A stretch of DNA of 64,000 nucleotides. It comes from Filimonas zeae. Its GTDB lineage: Bacteria > Bacteroidota > Bacteroidia > Chitinophagales > Chitinophagaceae. The DNA is taken from contig NZ_BMIB01000002.1 of assembly GCF_014641615.1 (NCBI RefSeq), positions 744,001 through 808,000 on the forward strand, read 5' to 3'. Positions 1 through 10,536 of this stretch are shown here, piece after piece; the first letter of the stretch is position 1; every line of letters starts with the position of its first letter. The translations under genes and the position numbers were made by a program. The notes under the pieces are model-generated. The model worked only from the letters and a program-made list of their open reading frames with translations, was not told the origin of the DNA and did not search any database.

Positions 1-56
1 CATTCACGGTAAGCGGCTGGCATTTCTATATCCTGTACAGTTATCATATGTTAATA

Positions 57-1550
57 TTAAGCAGGTTGCAAATGAGTTACAGCAGTACGATTGGCTGCTT
101 CATCTTTGCTCATGCGGTAGAGCAGATTCATTAACACACATCCAAAAAAAGCTGAAAGCACCATAGCCATCAATTGGTAACGGAATACGATAGGGGCCAA
201 GGCTACACTGAATAGAAAATTACCCAGCCAAACTATAGTTGCCAGCAGAAGACACCTGTTAAGCACTGCGGAACCAGCAGGCGCCTTAAATCCGCTTAAA
301 AGTAGAAAACCAAGTAACCCACCTAAAAACAGTATATTAAACAAGGTATTCAGTGCAGCAACATATCCGGTTACCTTCAGGTGCTTGGAAAAGTTTTTCA
401 CATAACCATTCGAATATCCAAACCAAATACGGGCGACCCGCTGGACACTATCTCTGCCCTGATTGTATACATCTAAAAACTCACCGGGTGGCGTAAAATA
501 ATTTCCTACATTGGGAAGCATAAAATATCTGGCATAAGCTGTCGGATGCTTCTTTATCAACCAGCTGGCATAAGCCTGATTAAAGGGGGCCATCGTAGCC
601 CAGCGCTTTAGTTCCGATGCAGTGCTATCCCCCTGATACTTCCTGTCCATATTAATACGTTGTGGCCCTCTCCAGATATAATAGATTCCCATCATAGAAT
701 CAGGCCTGTGCTTTACGGTATCCAGCGAATCCAGATGGTGATTTACCAGCGCGTGCATACGTGCAAATTGCTTTGGAGGTGTTGCGGTATCCCTTGGCAA
801 CCGGCTATACATAAATAATGCGTTGCCCCCCAGCATCCAGCCGCCAAACGGAGAAAACTGTGCAGTACCGGTCAGCTTTTTGTACTCCCATAAATTCTGC
901 ACCACAAACAGTCCCAGCACCAGCACTATCAGCCCTACCCCCTTCAGGCGAATGCCCCGGTTCAGCCTGGAACACAAAAGCACTCCCACTGTTATTACCG
1001 GGTAATAAATTGCATTATAACGTACAATAAAGAGTAAAAACAAAACTGCGACCAGCGCCCATACCATCCATCGCTCCGGCTTCATCAGCAACTGCAACAT
1101 CAGGCAAAACCATAAGATGCTACCACCAATAAACAGCGCATCAGACGCCACATAATTACTAATCAACAACGCGGTGGGGTTAAGTGTAAACAAAAAAGCC
1201 AGAAAATATAACCACCCCTTTTTCAACTCAAGCAGATGAGCTGTACCAAATAAAAAATATAAAATACAACCTTGAAGAAAAAAGTATTGTATAAAAACCA
1301 GCACCACATCGTTACGTGAAAAAACACTTAATAACTTTAAAAAACGGGAATATCCCGTAGGCCATGTACTAATCACCTCATTATTACGGGCAGACTCCAG
1401 ATATCCATATGAATCAGGCATAAAATTCGGATGTGGGTATAGCAGTTTAAATGCTATAAACTGCAATACCAGCAATGTCAGTATAATAATCATTGCAACC
1501 CGATGCTGCCGGTAATAAAATAAAGGTTTGGCAAAAGCAAACTGTTGCAT
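57..1550 (-). CDS. GT-C-fold-like multi-pass membrane protein
   Basis: About 497 aa with roughly ten hydrophobic segments. It resembles the glycosyltransferase family 39/ArnT-like superfamily, which transfers sugars from lipid-linked donors on the periplasmic side of the inner membrane. An acidic first-loop motif (PDSYGYLESA) sits where GT-C enzymes carry their catalytic Asp. A near-identical layout occurs in the protein at 7343-8848 (shared WPxGYSxFL and GWxLxxNALFMY). I chose the internal Met (MQQFAF) because the 7343-8848 paralogue also starts MQQ and because this leaves a 4-bp gap to the upstream oxidoreductase; a Met at 1574 would overlap that gene by 20 bp. The two genes are probably co-transcribed. 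Substrate unknown; the family call is inference from topology and motif. Confidence 0.75.
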   Translation of the reverse strand: MQQFAFAKPLFYYRQHRVAMIIILTLLVLQFIAFKLLYPHPNFMPDSYGYLESARNNEVISTWPTGYSRFLKLLSVFSRNDVVLVFIQYFFLQGCILYFLFGTAHLLELKKGWLYFLAFLFTLNPTALLISNYVASDALFIGGSILWFCLMLQLLMKPERWMVWALVAVLFLLFIVRYNAIYYPVITVGVLLCSRLNRGIRLKGVGLIVLVLGLFVVQNLWEYKKLTGTAQFSPFGGWMLGGNALFMYSRLPRDTATPPKQFARMHALVNHHLDSLDTVKHRPDSMMGIYYIWRGPQRINMDRKYQGDSTASELKRWATMAPFNQAYASWLIKKHPTAYARYFMLPNVGNYFTPPGEFLDVYNQGRDSVQRVARIWFGYSNGYVKNFSKHLKVTGYVAALNTLFNILFLGGLLGFLLLSGFKAPAGSAVLNRCLLLATIVWLGNFLFSVALAPIVFRYQLMAMVLSAFFGCVLMNLLYRMSKDEAANRTAVTHLQPA

Positions 1551-1554
1551 ATGG

Positions 1555-3180
1555 CTATTTTTCAGCGTTGGCAAAATCGTAAGTTTTAGTAGAAGTAGGG
1601 TTTATCACTTTTACCACAGGTTCCTTGCTATCCGCTTTTTCCTCATGATATTCCTGTTCGGTATTAATACTCCAGATATTCTCTTTACTGGTAATACCCG
1701 CAGCAATATTGTCTACGGCCACCATTGCAGTAAGCATGCTATGGTCGGCGTTATTGTACTTATGCATACCGTTTCGTCCTACCAGAAAAAGATTGGTATA
1801 CTGATCTGTAAAATGCTTTATCTCCTCAAAACGTTCGTAGGTGCCAAAATAAGCAGGATAGGTTTTTTCCATCCGCAATACCGTAGCATCCAGTACATCA
1901 GAAGCCAATGCCAGCCCCATTTTCTGCAATTCCAGAATACCGGTTTGTTTAATCACTTCATCTGGCTGCTGCCAGAATGAGTCGGTAGTGTTGCAGAAAT
2001 ATTCCATACCCACCCAAATGGTATCCGGATCATTAACCATATAAGGGCTCCAGTTATTAAACAATTGCAGCCTGCCCACTTTCACATCTTTCTCCTGTAT
2101 GTAAATCCAGGTATCCTCCAGTTTACCGGTCAATTTTTTCAACAACACCCCCACAGTAATAAAATCCCTGTATTGTAATCCTTTTGCAATCTGCTGTACA
2201 GCAGAGGGTACCACATCATCCAGCCCGGCTATCAGTTCCTGTACAGGCATGGTACTGAAAAAATAATCCCCTTCCCAAACAGATTCGGTTTTGCTGTAAT
2301 CGTTAAAAGTGGTTACAGAAATAACCCTCCCCTTATCTCCCTCAATGGATTGCACATTCTCATGTAACAGAATGGTGCCTCCCAGTTCCTGCACCTGCCT
2401 GGCAACCTCTTCCCATAGTTGCCCCGGCCCCAGACGCGGATATAGGAATTTCTCAATAAGACTGGTTTCTACATCTTTCTGATGAATATCTTCGTCCATT
2501 TTCTTTTTCGGAAACATGCTTTTCAGCGCATGTCCAACAGCAGCACTGATAGAAACCCCTTTGATGCGTTGAGCCCCCCATTCAGCCGATATCTTATTAC
2601 AAGATACGCCCCATACCTTTTCGGTATAATCCTTAAAAAAAAGATGATACAACTTTTTACCAAATCGGTTAATAAAAAAATCTTCCAGGCTTTGCTCATT
2701 CTTTACAGGCCATACGCGTGCGTGCAAATAAGAATACAAAATCTGAAGCGTAGTAAGCGGCCCCAGCTTTAGTAATGTATCTAAGGATAACTTTATAGGA
2801 TAGGAGAAGAATTTTCTTAAAAAATAGATACGCGACAATCGATTACGAACCAGCATAACCCTATCCCCTTCCGGCTGCGCTTCTTTACCTGCAACCACCA
2901 GATTTCTTTTCTGGTTCTGATAGGTAATCTCTACCGTTTCCCCACTTTGCTGCACCGGCATAAACTGTAGCCACCAGTTCATTACCCGGTCGCTTTTCGA
3001 GAAAAAGCGATGTCCTCCTATATCAATCCGGTTTCCCTTATAATTCACTGTTTTGGAAATACCACCAATATCTCCGCCTTTTTCAAGTACAATCGGTACA
3101 ATATCAGTACGGGTGAGCAATTCATAAGCGGCGGTTAATCCGGCGGGGCCGGCTCCTATTATAATGGCAGTTTTTTTCAT
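1555..3180 (-). CDS. NAD(P)/FAD-dependent oxidoreductase, UDP-galactopyranose mutase/HemY-like
   Basis: 541 aa. The N-terminus has the dinucleotide-binding fingerprint ([16 protein letters not shown]) followed by the E-K-GGxxGG segment and GGHRFF typical of flavin amine-oxidase/UGM-like proteins of COG1232. A C-terminal [16 protein letters not shown] segment matches the second FAD-contact region. Family members often sit in glycan or glycosyltransferase clusters, and this one is followed at 4 bp by a GT-C-like membrane protein, so a role in surface sugar or lipid-linked sugar modification is a fair inference. The exact reaction cannot be read from sequence. The start is the only good Met before the FAD motif. 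Cytoplasmic; no signal peptide. Confidence 0.85.
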   Translation of the reverse strand: MKKTAIIIGAGPAGLTAAYELLTRTDIVPIVLEKGGDIGGISKTVNYKGNRIDIGGHRFFSKSDRVMNWWLQFMPVQQSGETVEITYQNQKRNLVVAGKEAQPEGDRVMLVRNRLSRIYFLRKFFSYPIKLSLDTLLKLGPLTTLQILYSYLHARVWPVKNEQSLEDFFINRFGKKLYHLFFKDYTEKVWGVSCNKISAEWGAQRIKGVSISAAVGHALKSMFPKKKMDEDIHQKDVETSLIEKFLYPRLGPGQLWEEVARQVQELGGTILLHENVQSIEGDKGRVISVTTFNDYSKTESVWEGDYFFSTMPVQELIAGLDDVVPSAVQQIAKGLQYRDFITVGVLLKKLTGKLEDTWIYIQEKDVKVGRLQLFNNWSPYMVNDPDTIWVGMEYFCNTTDSFWQQPDEVIKQTGILELQKMGLALASDVLDATVLRMEKTYPAYFGTYERFEEIKHFTDQYTNLFLVGRNGMHKYNNADHSMLTAMVAVDNIAAGITSKENIWSINTEQEYHEEKADSKEPVVKVINPTSTKTYDFANAEK

Positions 3181-3607
3181 CTGTTACATCTTTAGCAGGC
3201 AACAATTTCCGCTATTCTTTCTCCTATGCAGGAACAGCCTGATTCTGCGGCTGGAACATGCCTTCATTCTTCTAGTATGTTTCCCAAATACTATGGATAA
3301 AGTGCTACATTAAGTCATTTGCTTTAAAACAGGTTCGAACAACCCGATTCATCTGAACAAAACGGGAATACTGAAAAACTACTGTGTCTAACTCAACATA
3401 CGATGCATATAGAGTACATTGCTCGCCAGATTGTACCTGCTCATACACATAAATATTCCATACCAGCCACCCGTATCAGTTAATTTTAGACTGTTAAATC
3501 TTATGATGCATCAGAGAACTAACCTGGGTTACCGAAAACCAGTGAAAAGAGTAGGCAATTTTTTAATAAACAACTTTAGCTTTTTGGAATCAAAAAAGCA
3601 CTTAGTT
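3181..3607. other. Intergenic region, divergent leaders
   Basis: AT-rich spacer between the divergent oxidoreductase (minus) and the small exported protein (plus). It must hold both promoters. No convincing Bacteroidota -33/-7 pair, long inverted repeat or extra gene was found. Confidence 0.4.
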
Positions 3608-3859
3608 ATGAACAAGTCAAAAATTGTATTATCAGCAGTTGCTACTATCGCTGCTATTGGCGGCGCTTTTGCATTAAAAAGCAGTAAAGTTACCGGCGCA
3701 CACATTCTTTTAGATCAAAACCGTGACGGTGTATGTACAACTGACGCTTTGGGCTATGTAACCACAAGCGCATTATCAGGCTATCAGTACAACTACGCGA
3801 CCATCACACAAGCAGAAACTAAAGATTGTATCCGGAAGTACTACACAATTTTCAACTAG
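3608..3859 (+). CDS. Small exported protein, DUF6520-like
   Basis: 83 aa from the Met at 3608; an upstream in-frame Met at 3419 would add a non-conserved-looking 63-aa extension in front of an obvious export signal, so I reject it. The N-terminus MNKSKIVLSAVATIAAIGGAFAL is a basic-hydrophobic signal segment. The mature part is about 60 aa with two cysteines (GVCTTD and KDCIRKY) that could form one disulphide. Length and layout resemble the small Bacteroidota DUF6520-type proteins, but that assignment is tentative. Monocistronic, followed about 110 nt downstream by a stem-loop. Confidence 0.65.
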   Translation: MNKSKIVLSAVATIAAIGGAFALKSSKVTGAHILLDQNRDGVCTTDALGYVTTSALSGYQYNYATITQAETKDCIRKYYTIFN

Positions 3860-4438
3860 TACTTGCAAAATCGAGTAGGATGTAAGGGATTACTTTCCTT
3901 ACTGTCATCTCAAACCAACGTATGTTACGTTCAGCATATGGTGGTTCATTAAACATAAACAGTTTAGAAGGCTTTACGATGTCGAGTAGACTTGTGAAGC
4001 CTTCTTACTTTAAGCAGTTATTGCTCAATTGTCTCAGTATATGATTTTGAACACCTCGCTATTAGCCTTTACGTGCGTAGCCCAATTTTTCCTCACTGAG
4101 ACCCATTGCCAGTGGTTAACGCTTCCCATTGTCAAGGCACATTCAGGACTTACCCACCAGAGTTTGCGCCCGTAACGGACACACTTAAGAATATCACTCA
4201 TTCCTGTGGAATAGGGCCATATTCTATTTTATTGTTCTCGATAAGTGCAAAGTGGCACAGTCCCCAAAAGTTCATTTCTAAAAACGGCATAACCTCGAGT
4301 TATTTAAGTTAATCCCAGGAAATATTATTTCATTTTTACAATGAAAGCATTGGGCTATAACATGAAGTCTGACAAATAGCATCTTCGAAATGGAGGCAAT
4401 TTATGTTCAAACAAAAGTGAATGACATATATCCTTAAT
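3860..4438. other. Gene-free spacer after the small exported protein
   Basis: Contains the stem-loop at 3966-4005. Short open frames (for example near 4106-4312) have no export signal, recognisable motif or good leader. Nothing else is seen. Confidence 0.4.
3966..4005 (+). terminator. Stem-loop, probable terminator of the small exported protein gene
   Basis: AGAAGGCTT (3966-3974) pairs perfectly with AAGCCTTCT (3997-4005). The stem extends to about 12 bp with one G-U pair. The tail is only weakly T-rich (TACTTTAA). Confidence 0.55.
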
Positions 4439-7078
4439 TTAAAAAAATCGCTTAAACTGTGCATCTTCTTTTGAACTCATCCACCGTGGCATTGGCCTTC
4501 CCTTTAAGTAGCAATCAAAAAAATCAGTAACACGCAGAGTGTAATCCTTACTTTCTAAACCTTTACTAACGAGATGCTTACTGCTGTCATATTGTAAAAG
4601 CCAGGCCTTTCTATTGCATCTTCTCATAGCCATAAACAAAGCGACCCCTTGGGTAAATGGAACGTTTAGATCGTTAATATTATGAATAATCAGCAATGGA
4701 GTTGTCACCTTATCTACAGCGAGGATGGGAGAATTATCTAAATAACCATCACGATTCTGCCACAAACTTCCTCCCATTTTAAAACTTAGCAATTCAACAT
4801 CACTCTGCAAAGACCAATAATAGCCTGGCCTATAACCACCATAAAAACTAACCAGATCACTAATTCCTGCTGCTGACATTGCTGCTGCAAATCTACTTGT
4901 CCTGGTTACAATCGCATTGGTTTCATATCCGCCGAAACTGTGCCCTTCTAATCCAATTTTATTTTTATCAACGAAACTTAACGAACATAACCAATCTGCC
5001 GCCGAATTAACACACTGAAAAGCACTTTCCGAAGGACTACCTGTTTTCAAATCAATATCTGCTTTCAATATAAGATAACCTCTGCTCGTAAACCACGGAA
5101 TGTTAACATCAAAAGTCATCATCTCCGGTCGGCGAAATACATGCAAAGCATCTGACTGTTTTGTATAGTAGTTTATGATTACAGGGTATTTTTCGTTTAC
5201 ATTAAACCCTGCAGGCTTATAAAGAAGCCCCTGTACTTTCTTACCATTGGGTGTAAGCCAGTGTACTAGTTCTGAAGTTCCCCAAGAATACACTTTTTCA
5301 GGAAAAACATCTGACTGCAAAGAAAAATTTACAAAATCGGTAGTAGTGTAATAATTAGGAGATTCACTGGCTGTCATCCTTTGAACAAGGTATACAGCAG
5401 CAGCAGTAGCCTTTACAGGATAAAAACTGGTTCTCATCACTCCAAGATCCATATAGGGAGCAGCGAAATAGAAATAAGGCTGCAATATCAAACGAGCAGT
5501 ATCCAGTTTTTGTCCAGGCATCAGAAATGCAAAACCAAATAATTTTGAACTCTTATCAAAAGCATTTATCAGCAATGGCTGTTCTTTAGCGTATAAGAGA
5601 CTATTTTGATCTGTAATATTAAACACATAATGCCGTCGCCTTCCAATCCCTCTTGTCACATTCATGGGATTTTGCTTACCGGAAGCATCTAAAAGCCAGA
5701 TATCATATCCATCTCCAACAAACACCTTATCTTCCCTTCCCCCCAGCCAGCCGGAATATTCAGGTACTAAAACCACGCTACTATCAATTTCGGATGGCAC
5801 CCCCCATTCATTATTAACAGATGCAGTTACCTGTCTTGTAACCTGCTCCGATATATCATAACTACAATGGCTTTTTAGAGTTTTATCATAATACATAACA
5901 TACCTCCCTGAAGGGGATATAGTCACAAAGTTCGCATCAATGTCCGGCAAAATATTCGTCAGAACTCGCATTTCTCCGGTATTACCGGATATTATTTCAC
6001 TCCAGGAACCGGTAACCTTACCTTCGTTTACAAACACAGACCTGATAAACCAATCTTTGTTACGCTGGTCTGGCTGACTTATAACAGTATCTCCCTGCGC
6101 CAACCTGATACAACTTTTAGAATGTAACAGCAGCATGGCAGCATAACTCTTATTGGTCCGCTGACTGGGAAGATCTTTGCAATATCGAAAAATTGGCTCC
6201 GACATATCTTCTGTACCCCAAATACAAACTGAAGCAGCCGTCAAACTGTTTGAAGAATCTACAGCGGACTTTTGTAATCCAATGTATAATACACTATCAT
6301 TAGCACTAAAGCCATCTATGCCGGCAAACACAGCACTGTCACTAAATACGGGAATTAGAGAACTAAGCAGTGTAGAGGTATTTATTCGTGCGTCGTATAA
6401 CCATAATTGTAAATTACCGCCATCTACTTCGACAGTATAAGCCAGCTTTCTACCACTACCGTCCGCGACCTTACTTGAAATTTTCTTTCCAGAACAGATA
6501 GTTTGAACAAGACCAGATAATATATCACACCATCCAATTCCATCCTCTTTTTGAAAACTCAGATAAACCTGCCCTTTCCCTTTATTACCCCAAAAGTCTT
6601 TCACCCCTGGAATCCGGTGCATAGTTTTCATCAGAGGATCCATCAGAATAAACGAACGAGTTCCAACTGAATCATAGCTGATATATGCCAAATTCTCATT
6701 ACCGCCTTTCTGAACCATTTCCCACTTTTGTACAGAAGACAAATAATATAACTTGTCTTGTTCCAACTGTAGAACTCCAACACTATCCTTACCACAGCTA
6801 AATATCAAAAAACGGCTATCATGTGTAAAAGCGGCCGCTTTTACCGAACAGCCTGAATATTTCTTATTCCACCGGGAAGAAACCGCCTTCACACACAATA
6901 GTTGTTTCCCATTATTCTTCTCAATACCGTAAATTATGTACTTCCCATTATTGCTTATAATTGCTGTACTGGAAACAGATTCCCAATTTTCAATTGTGTC
7001 AAAATCAATGATTTTTCTTTGTGCAATACCACAACTAAAAGCTATTAACCCAAACAATATAAATCCATACCTGATCAT
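4439..7078 (-). CDS. S9-family (prolyl oligopeptidase/acylaminoacyl-like) exported serine peptidase
   Basis: 879 aa with a signal peptide (MIRYGFILFGLIAFSCGIAQ, alternatively a lipoprotein-type Cys inside it). Residues about 25-600 look like the seven-bladed WD40-like propeller of S9 enzymes; about 620-879 is the alpha/beta hydrolase domain. The nucleophile elbow GHSFGG places Ser at about 714. Asp in HNINDLNVP (about 803) and His in SSKHLV (about 835) complete the triad in the expected order and spacing. It probably trims short peptides in the periplasm. Single gene, with 260 bp spacers on either side and no obvious operon partner. Confidence 0.88.
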   Translation of the reverse strand: MIRYGFILFGLIAFSCGIAQRKIIDFDTIENWESVSSTAIISNNGKYIIYGIEKNNGKQLLCVKAVSSRWNKKYSGCSVKAAAFTHDSRFLIFSCGKDSVGVLQLEQDKLYYLSSVQKWEMVQKGGNENLAYISYDSVGTRSFILMDPLMKTMHRIPGVKDFWGNKGKGQVYLSFQKEDGIGWCDILSGLVQTICSGKKISSKVADGSGRKLAYTVEVDGGNLQLWLYDARINTSTLLSSLIPVFSDSAVFAGIDGFSANDSVLYIGLQKSAVDSSNSLTAASVCIWGTEDMSEPIFRYCKDLPSQRTNKSYAAMLLLHSKSCIRLAQGDTVISQPDQRNKDWFIRSVFVNEGKVTGSWSEIISGNTGEMRVLTNILPDIDANFVTISPSGRYVMYYDKTLKSHCSYDISEQVTRQVTASVNNEWGVPSEIDSSVVLVPEYSGWLGGREDKVFVGDGYDIWLLDASGKQNPMNVTRGIGRRRHYVFNITDQNSLLYAKEQPLLINAFDKSSKLFGFAFLMPGQKLDTARLILQPYFYFAAPYMDLGVMRTSFYPVKATAAAVYLVQRMTASESPNYYTTTDFVNFSLQSDVFPEKVYSWGTSELVHWLTPNGKKVQGLLYKPAGFNVNEKYPVIINYYTKQSDALHVFRRPEMMTFDVNIPWFTSRGYLILKADIDLKTGSPSESAFQCVNSAADWLCSLSFVDKNKIGLEGHSFGGYETNAIVTRTSRFAAAMSAAGISDLVSFYGGYRPGYYWSLQSDVELLSFKMGGSLWQNRDGYLDNSPILAVDKVTTPLLIIHNINDLNVPFTQGVALFMAMRRCNRKAWLLQYDSSKHLVSKGLESKDYTLRVTDFFDCYLKGRPMPRWMSSKEDAQFKRFF

Positions 7079-7342
7079 CGGTTCCTTTATTTGTTAAAAG
7101 AAGAGAAAGTATCAAAAAGTGAAACAAGAAACTTTACCTGTAAATATCTGACAAATATCGAAATGAAATAACACTGTAAAATACAGCACTTCAAATTCAT
7201 TTTCCAGGGACGCTAATCCTCCATAAGGGAGCCTTTATCACAACTGATAGGCACTACCATATTATATTTGAATTCAATATCTTCATTCCACTTCTATAAA
7301 ACATCAGTCTATTCACGATTATTGCTTCTTTGCAGGAAAAAG

Positions 7343-8848
7343 CTAGTTCTGCGGCCGAAACAAGACTTCGTTTAGTTTAGCATTCTTTTGCAATACGGCT
7401 ATGATAGCCAGTAGCAGTAAAACACCCTGAAACAGGGCGAATGCCTGGTAGCGCAGCATAACAGGTATAGAGATAATCAACAATGCCGCATTACCCACAA
7501 ACGCCAACCCTAGCACAATCAGAATTTTCTGTTGTACAGGATGCATCTGAATTTGTTTTCTTTTTTTTAAAAGCTGAATTCCGCATACCAGCAATACCAG
7601 GTTTAACAGCAGAAATAGCGGACGAAAACCCCATAGCAAATAATAAGAACCCTTTGGCCATACAGCTGATATATATCTATCCTTCCGGCCAAACCAACGG
7701 GCTACCCGTGTGGGCACTTTATTACGCCCCATAGAATACACCGTAAATTGTTCAATTACAGGCAGAAAATAAGTAATTACATTAGGCAGTAGATAATATT
7801 GCACATATGCCCAGGGATGTTGCTTTATTAGGGCTTTAGCGTAGTTAGCCCAATGCACGCCCATGCGGTTATACAACCAGAACACCGGCTTATCAGGCTG
7901 AGCAGCCTCTTCTACCGTAGCCAGATGATACCACATAACCGCCCCCCGCCCCCCCAACATATACTGAGGACCGTCCCAAGGGTAAAACGGATGCTGCATT
8001 AAATCATTCGCTTTAAAATATGTACTCACCACCTGATCCATTTGTTGCAGACGTTCGCCCTGAAAAGCTGCCGTGTCTATCCGTATGTAAGGATACATAA
8101 ACAAGGCATTGCTTGCGAGAATCCAGCCACTCTGGGCTGAGAATTCCTTTCTGCCATACTGCCGCAGGTTTTTTTGCAGGGTAGTATTTACTATCCATAC
8201 CAGCAATAAAACGCCTATTGTCGCAGAAAGCACTTTCCATACCCGGTTAATAGGCGCTAGCCACAAAGCTACTATCATTATTATAGGATAATAAGCCGCC
8301 TGATAGCGCACCAAAAAAAGATAAGCCAGCAGCGGCCCCTGCAACAAAATATGCCAATATTGGGCCTCATATAACATTTTAACAAGAATAGTAAGCCATG
8401 CCACACTGAGTGCGGCAAAAAAAACGTCGCTGGAAATAAGATTGGCCAAGTAATAACTCATGGGGTTAAACACCAGAAATATTAATACAGCATTCTTCAG
8501 GCGTTCATCTGGTTGAAAAAGATAAAACAGCGTAAAAGCCATCCACAGGCAGGCACCCTGCAGTAATGCAAACTGCACTGTTATCAAAAACAAATGTGAA
8601 GGAGTAATAAAATGGACTGCCCGTAAGAAATAACTATACCCCATGGGCCATACGGAAATATAATTACCATCTTCCGCAAGGCTCAGGTAATGAAAAGAAT
8701 CTACATAAGTATCGGGAAATGGATACAATATTTTGTACACTATAAATAGCGTAAGCATACCCAGTATAGAGAACAACAACTGCTGCTTATAATGTACAAA
8801 TACAAACTGCCGGAAACTAACCGGATTTACGGTAAGGGCCTGTTGCAT
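7343..8848 (-). CDS. GT-C-fold-like multi-pass membrane protein, paralogue of 57-1550
   Basis: About 501 aa, about ten hydrophobic helices, same architecture and motifs as the protein at 57-1550 (DSFHYLSLAEDGNYISVWP in the first loop; GWILASNALFMY mid-protein; a WAxYAKxLIKQHPWAYxxYYLLPN-like segment). I use the Met of MQQALTV because both paralogues then begin MQQ; a start at 8878 adds ten residues. Likely transfers a sugar or similar group from a lipid carrier; substrate unknown. It lies just downstream of the regulatory/lipoprotein block, read in the same direction as 8914-10089 with a 65-bp gap. Confidence 0.75.
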   Translation of the reverse strand: MQQALTVNPVSFRQFVFVHYKQQLLFSILGMLTLFIVYKILYPFPDTYVDSFHYLSLAEDGNYISVWPMGYSYFLRAVHFITPSHLFLITVQFALLQGACLWMAFTLFYLFQPDERLKNAVLIFLVFNPMSYYLANLISSDVFFAALSVAWLTILVKMLYEAQYWHILLQGPLLAYLFLVRYQAAYYPIIMIVALWLAPINRVWKVLSATIGVLLLVWIVNTTLQKNLRQYGRKEFSAQSGWILASNALFMYPYIRIDTAAFQGERLQQMDQVVSTYFKANDLMQHPFYPWDGPQYMLGGRGAVMWYHLATVEEAAQPDKPVFWLYNRMGVHWANYAKALIKQHPWAYVQYYLLPNVITYFLPVIEQFTVYSMGRNKVPTRVARWFGRKDRYISAVWPKGSYYLLWGFRPLFLLLNLVLLVCGIQLLKKRKQIQMHPVQQKILIVLGLAFVGNAALLIISIPVMLRYQAFALFQGVLLLLAIIAVLQKNAKLNEVLFRPQN

Positions 8849-8913
8849 AATAGAGTAGTAATTTTTATAAAATACCACTCTGAAATGCGTTCAAAAGGGA
8901 ACACATGTTACCG

Positions 8914-10089
8914 CTAAAGGGAGCGCCGCAACAGTTGAAAACGAAACACACCTAACAAGCGGTTATACCCACCCACCATTCCATCCGCATAATACCAATC
9001 GCCTATTTTACCAATCACATTAAAACGCTGCGGCACAGCCGCTTCCGCCACCAGCACACCATGCTGATATACCTGCAAACCGCTTCCAGATCCTTTTTGG
9101 GTGGTATGCGACCGGAAAACCAGGCGGGAGGAAGGATCGCAGAAAATGTGATAGTAATAACCCGTTTCAGACAAAGCTTTTGAACTGGCAACTCTATCTT
9201 TTTTTTCATTTGTAGTTTGCGGATATTGTTGATTCATATGCTGCCCCTGACGCCCAAAAGAGTACAGATAGCTTTGATCCGGTGCGTATACATGAATAGC
9301 AGAATCAATGGCTTCACTTACATAGATGGTATCATCACGCACATCTGCGCTTCCAAAATCAAAATCGGGAATATTATTAAACACGGCAGTATATAGGGAG
9401 GATCTTTTACAGAATACAGACTGCACCTGAGCAGCCGGTAGCTGCACCGCACCCAGCAATGCCGCCTGTTGGTAATAGCCAGATTGCCAACGGTACCGGT
9501 TAAACTGTTTATTGATATGAGGTGAAATCCAGAGCGGAATCAGCAGCCGCTGCTGTGCATCAAAAGGCAACCAGCGCGTATCGTATGGCCTCTCCTGAAT
9601 ATCGATGCTATAAGTGCCAATAGCAGTATATTCTTCTTTTTCATAAGTTAATTTGGATCGCTGCCAGTTAAGTGCAACAGGCTGCCCCCGCTGCTTGCCC
9701 GTGCTGTCAAAAAAACGCATCTGATTATTTTTATCCAGCAGGTAAATACTGCCATCCGGCGTAAAACCGCCATAACGGTATTCACCAATAGTATTTTCTG
9801 TAAGCAAAGTATCCAGAAAATTCCCCGCTGTATCAAAAACCTGTACACTGCAATGGTCATAATCAAAAAGATAAATGCGATGGTTGTGTACCCGAAAAAA
9901 ACCTTCTGTATAAAACAAGGGCGATACCATAGGAATACTATCTAACTGCACCAACTGATACATCAGCTGTTTACCGGCAAATACTTTTTCTGTACGTGTA
10001 CGCTGCTGGTGGCAACCAGGCAACAACAATACAAACAGCACAAGCACCAATAATACATCTGTGTTTTTTCGCAGGAAAAATATGGCCAT
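8914..10089 (-). CDS. Six-bladed beta-propeller lipoprotein
   Basis: 391 aa. The N-terminal hydrophobic run ends in a lipobox (LLPGC, Cys about 26), so a lipoprotein. The mature part has repeated beta blades (IYLFDYDHCSVQVFDTAGNFLDTLL, GSIYLLDKNNQMRFFDSTGK, IYVSEAIDSAIHVYAPDQSYLYSFGRQGQ), the pattern of Bacteroidota 6-bladed propeller (NHL/DUF4934-type) lipoproteins. It is the last gene of the minus-strand group FecR - sigma - 90-aa protein - propeller, so it may be the envelope partner or target of that sigma system. Function unknown beyond a likely binding role. Confidence 0.8.
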   Translation of the reverse strand: MAIFFLRKNTDVLLVLVLFVLLLPGCHQQRTRTEKVFAGKQLMYQLVQLDSIPMVSPLFYTEGFFRVHNHRIYLFDYDHCSVQVFDTAGNFLDTLLTENTIGEYRYGGFTPDGSIYLLDKNNQMRFFDSTGKQRGQPVALNWQRSKLTYEKEEYTAIGTYSIDIQERPYDTRWLPFDAQQRLLIPLWISPHINKQFNRYRWQSGYYQQAALLGAVQLPAAQVQSVFCKRSSLYTAVFNNIPDFDFGSADVRDDTIYVSEAIDSAIHVYAPDQSYLYSFGRQGQHMNQQYPQTTNEKKDRVASSKALSETGYYYHIFCDPSSRLVFRSHTTQKGSGSGLQVYQHGVLVAEAAVPQRFNVIGKIGDWYYADGMVGGYNRLLGVFRFQLLRRSL

Positions 10090-10155
10090 ACAGGCAATTT
10101 ACCTCATGGCCATAGCATTGTACAGGAACATCCGCCAAAACAGCGGGAACTTGTT

Positions 10156-10428
10156 TTACAATTCTTCTGTCTGCACTTTTTGCTGCAGCTTCAGCCATAA
10201 GGCCTCCGCACGAACGGCAGCAGCAATATATTGTTCTAATAATTTTTGTAAAGCAGCTACATTATTCCAGCTGTTGATACTGCTGGCTATTTCCGGATTT
10301 TCCTGTTTCCATTCGGTAAGCAGTTCTGCCTCTATTGAACCAAGGCTACCTTCTCTTTCCTTTGTAAGCAGGCAAATCAGGGTATTTACATCTATCTGCA
10401 ACGGTTGATTTCTCATAAGTATTGGCAT
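10156..10428 (-). CDS. Small protein resembling a FecR N-terminal (anti-sigma) domain
   Basis: 90 aa (or 86 from the second Met), soluble and helical, no membrane segment. The segment ICLLTKEREGSLGSIEAELLTEWKQENPE looks like the N-terminal helical domain of FecR-type anti-sigma factors, but the membrane and FecR domains are absent. It lies 108 bp downstream of an ECF sigma gene and 66 bp upstream of the propeller lipoprotein. It may be a solo sigma-binding domain; this is inference from pattern and position only. Confidence 0.6.
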   Translation of the reverse strand: MPILMRNQPLQIDVNTLICLLTKEREGSLGSIEAELLTEWKQENPEIASSINSWNNVAALQKLLEQYIAAAVRAEALWLKLQQKVQTEEL

Positions 10429-10536
10429 ATGATTGAGTAATTTTATTTATATAAGAAGCGTTTCTCTGGAAGAAAGAAACAAAAACTTCCTTAAAATTAG
10501 CTTACGATTGCCAATGGCCGTTGCAGAATTTTGCTA

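Noticed and set aside
4106..4312. 68-aa plus-strand frame
   Set aside because: No export signal, motif or leader; composition like random AT-rich DNA.
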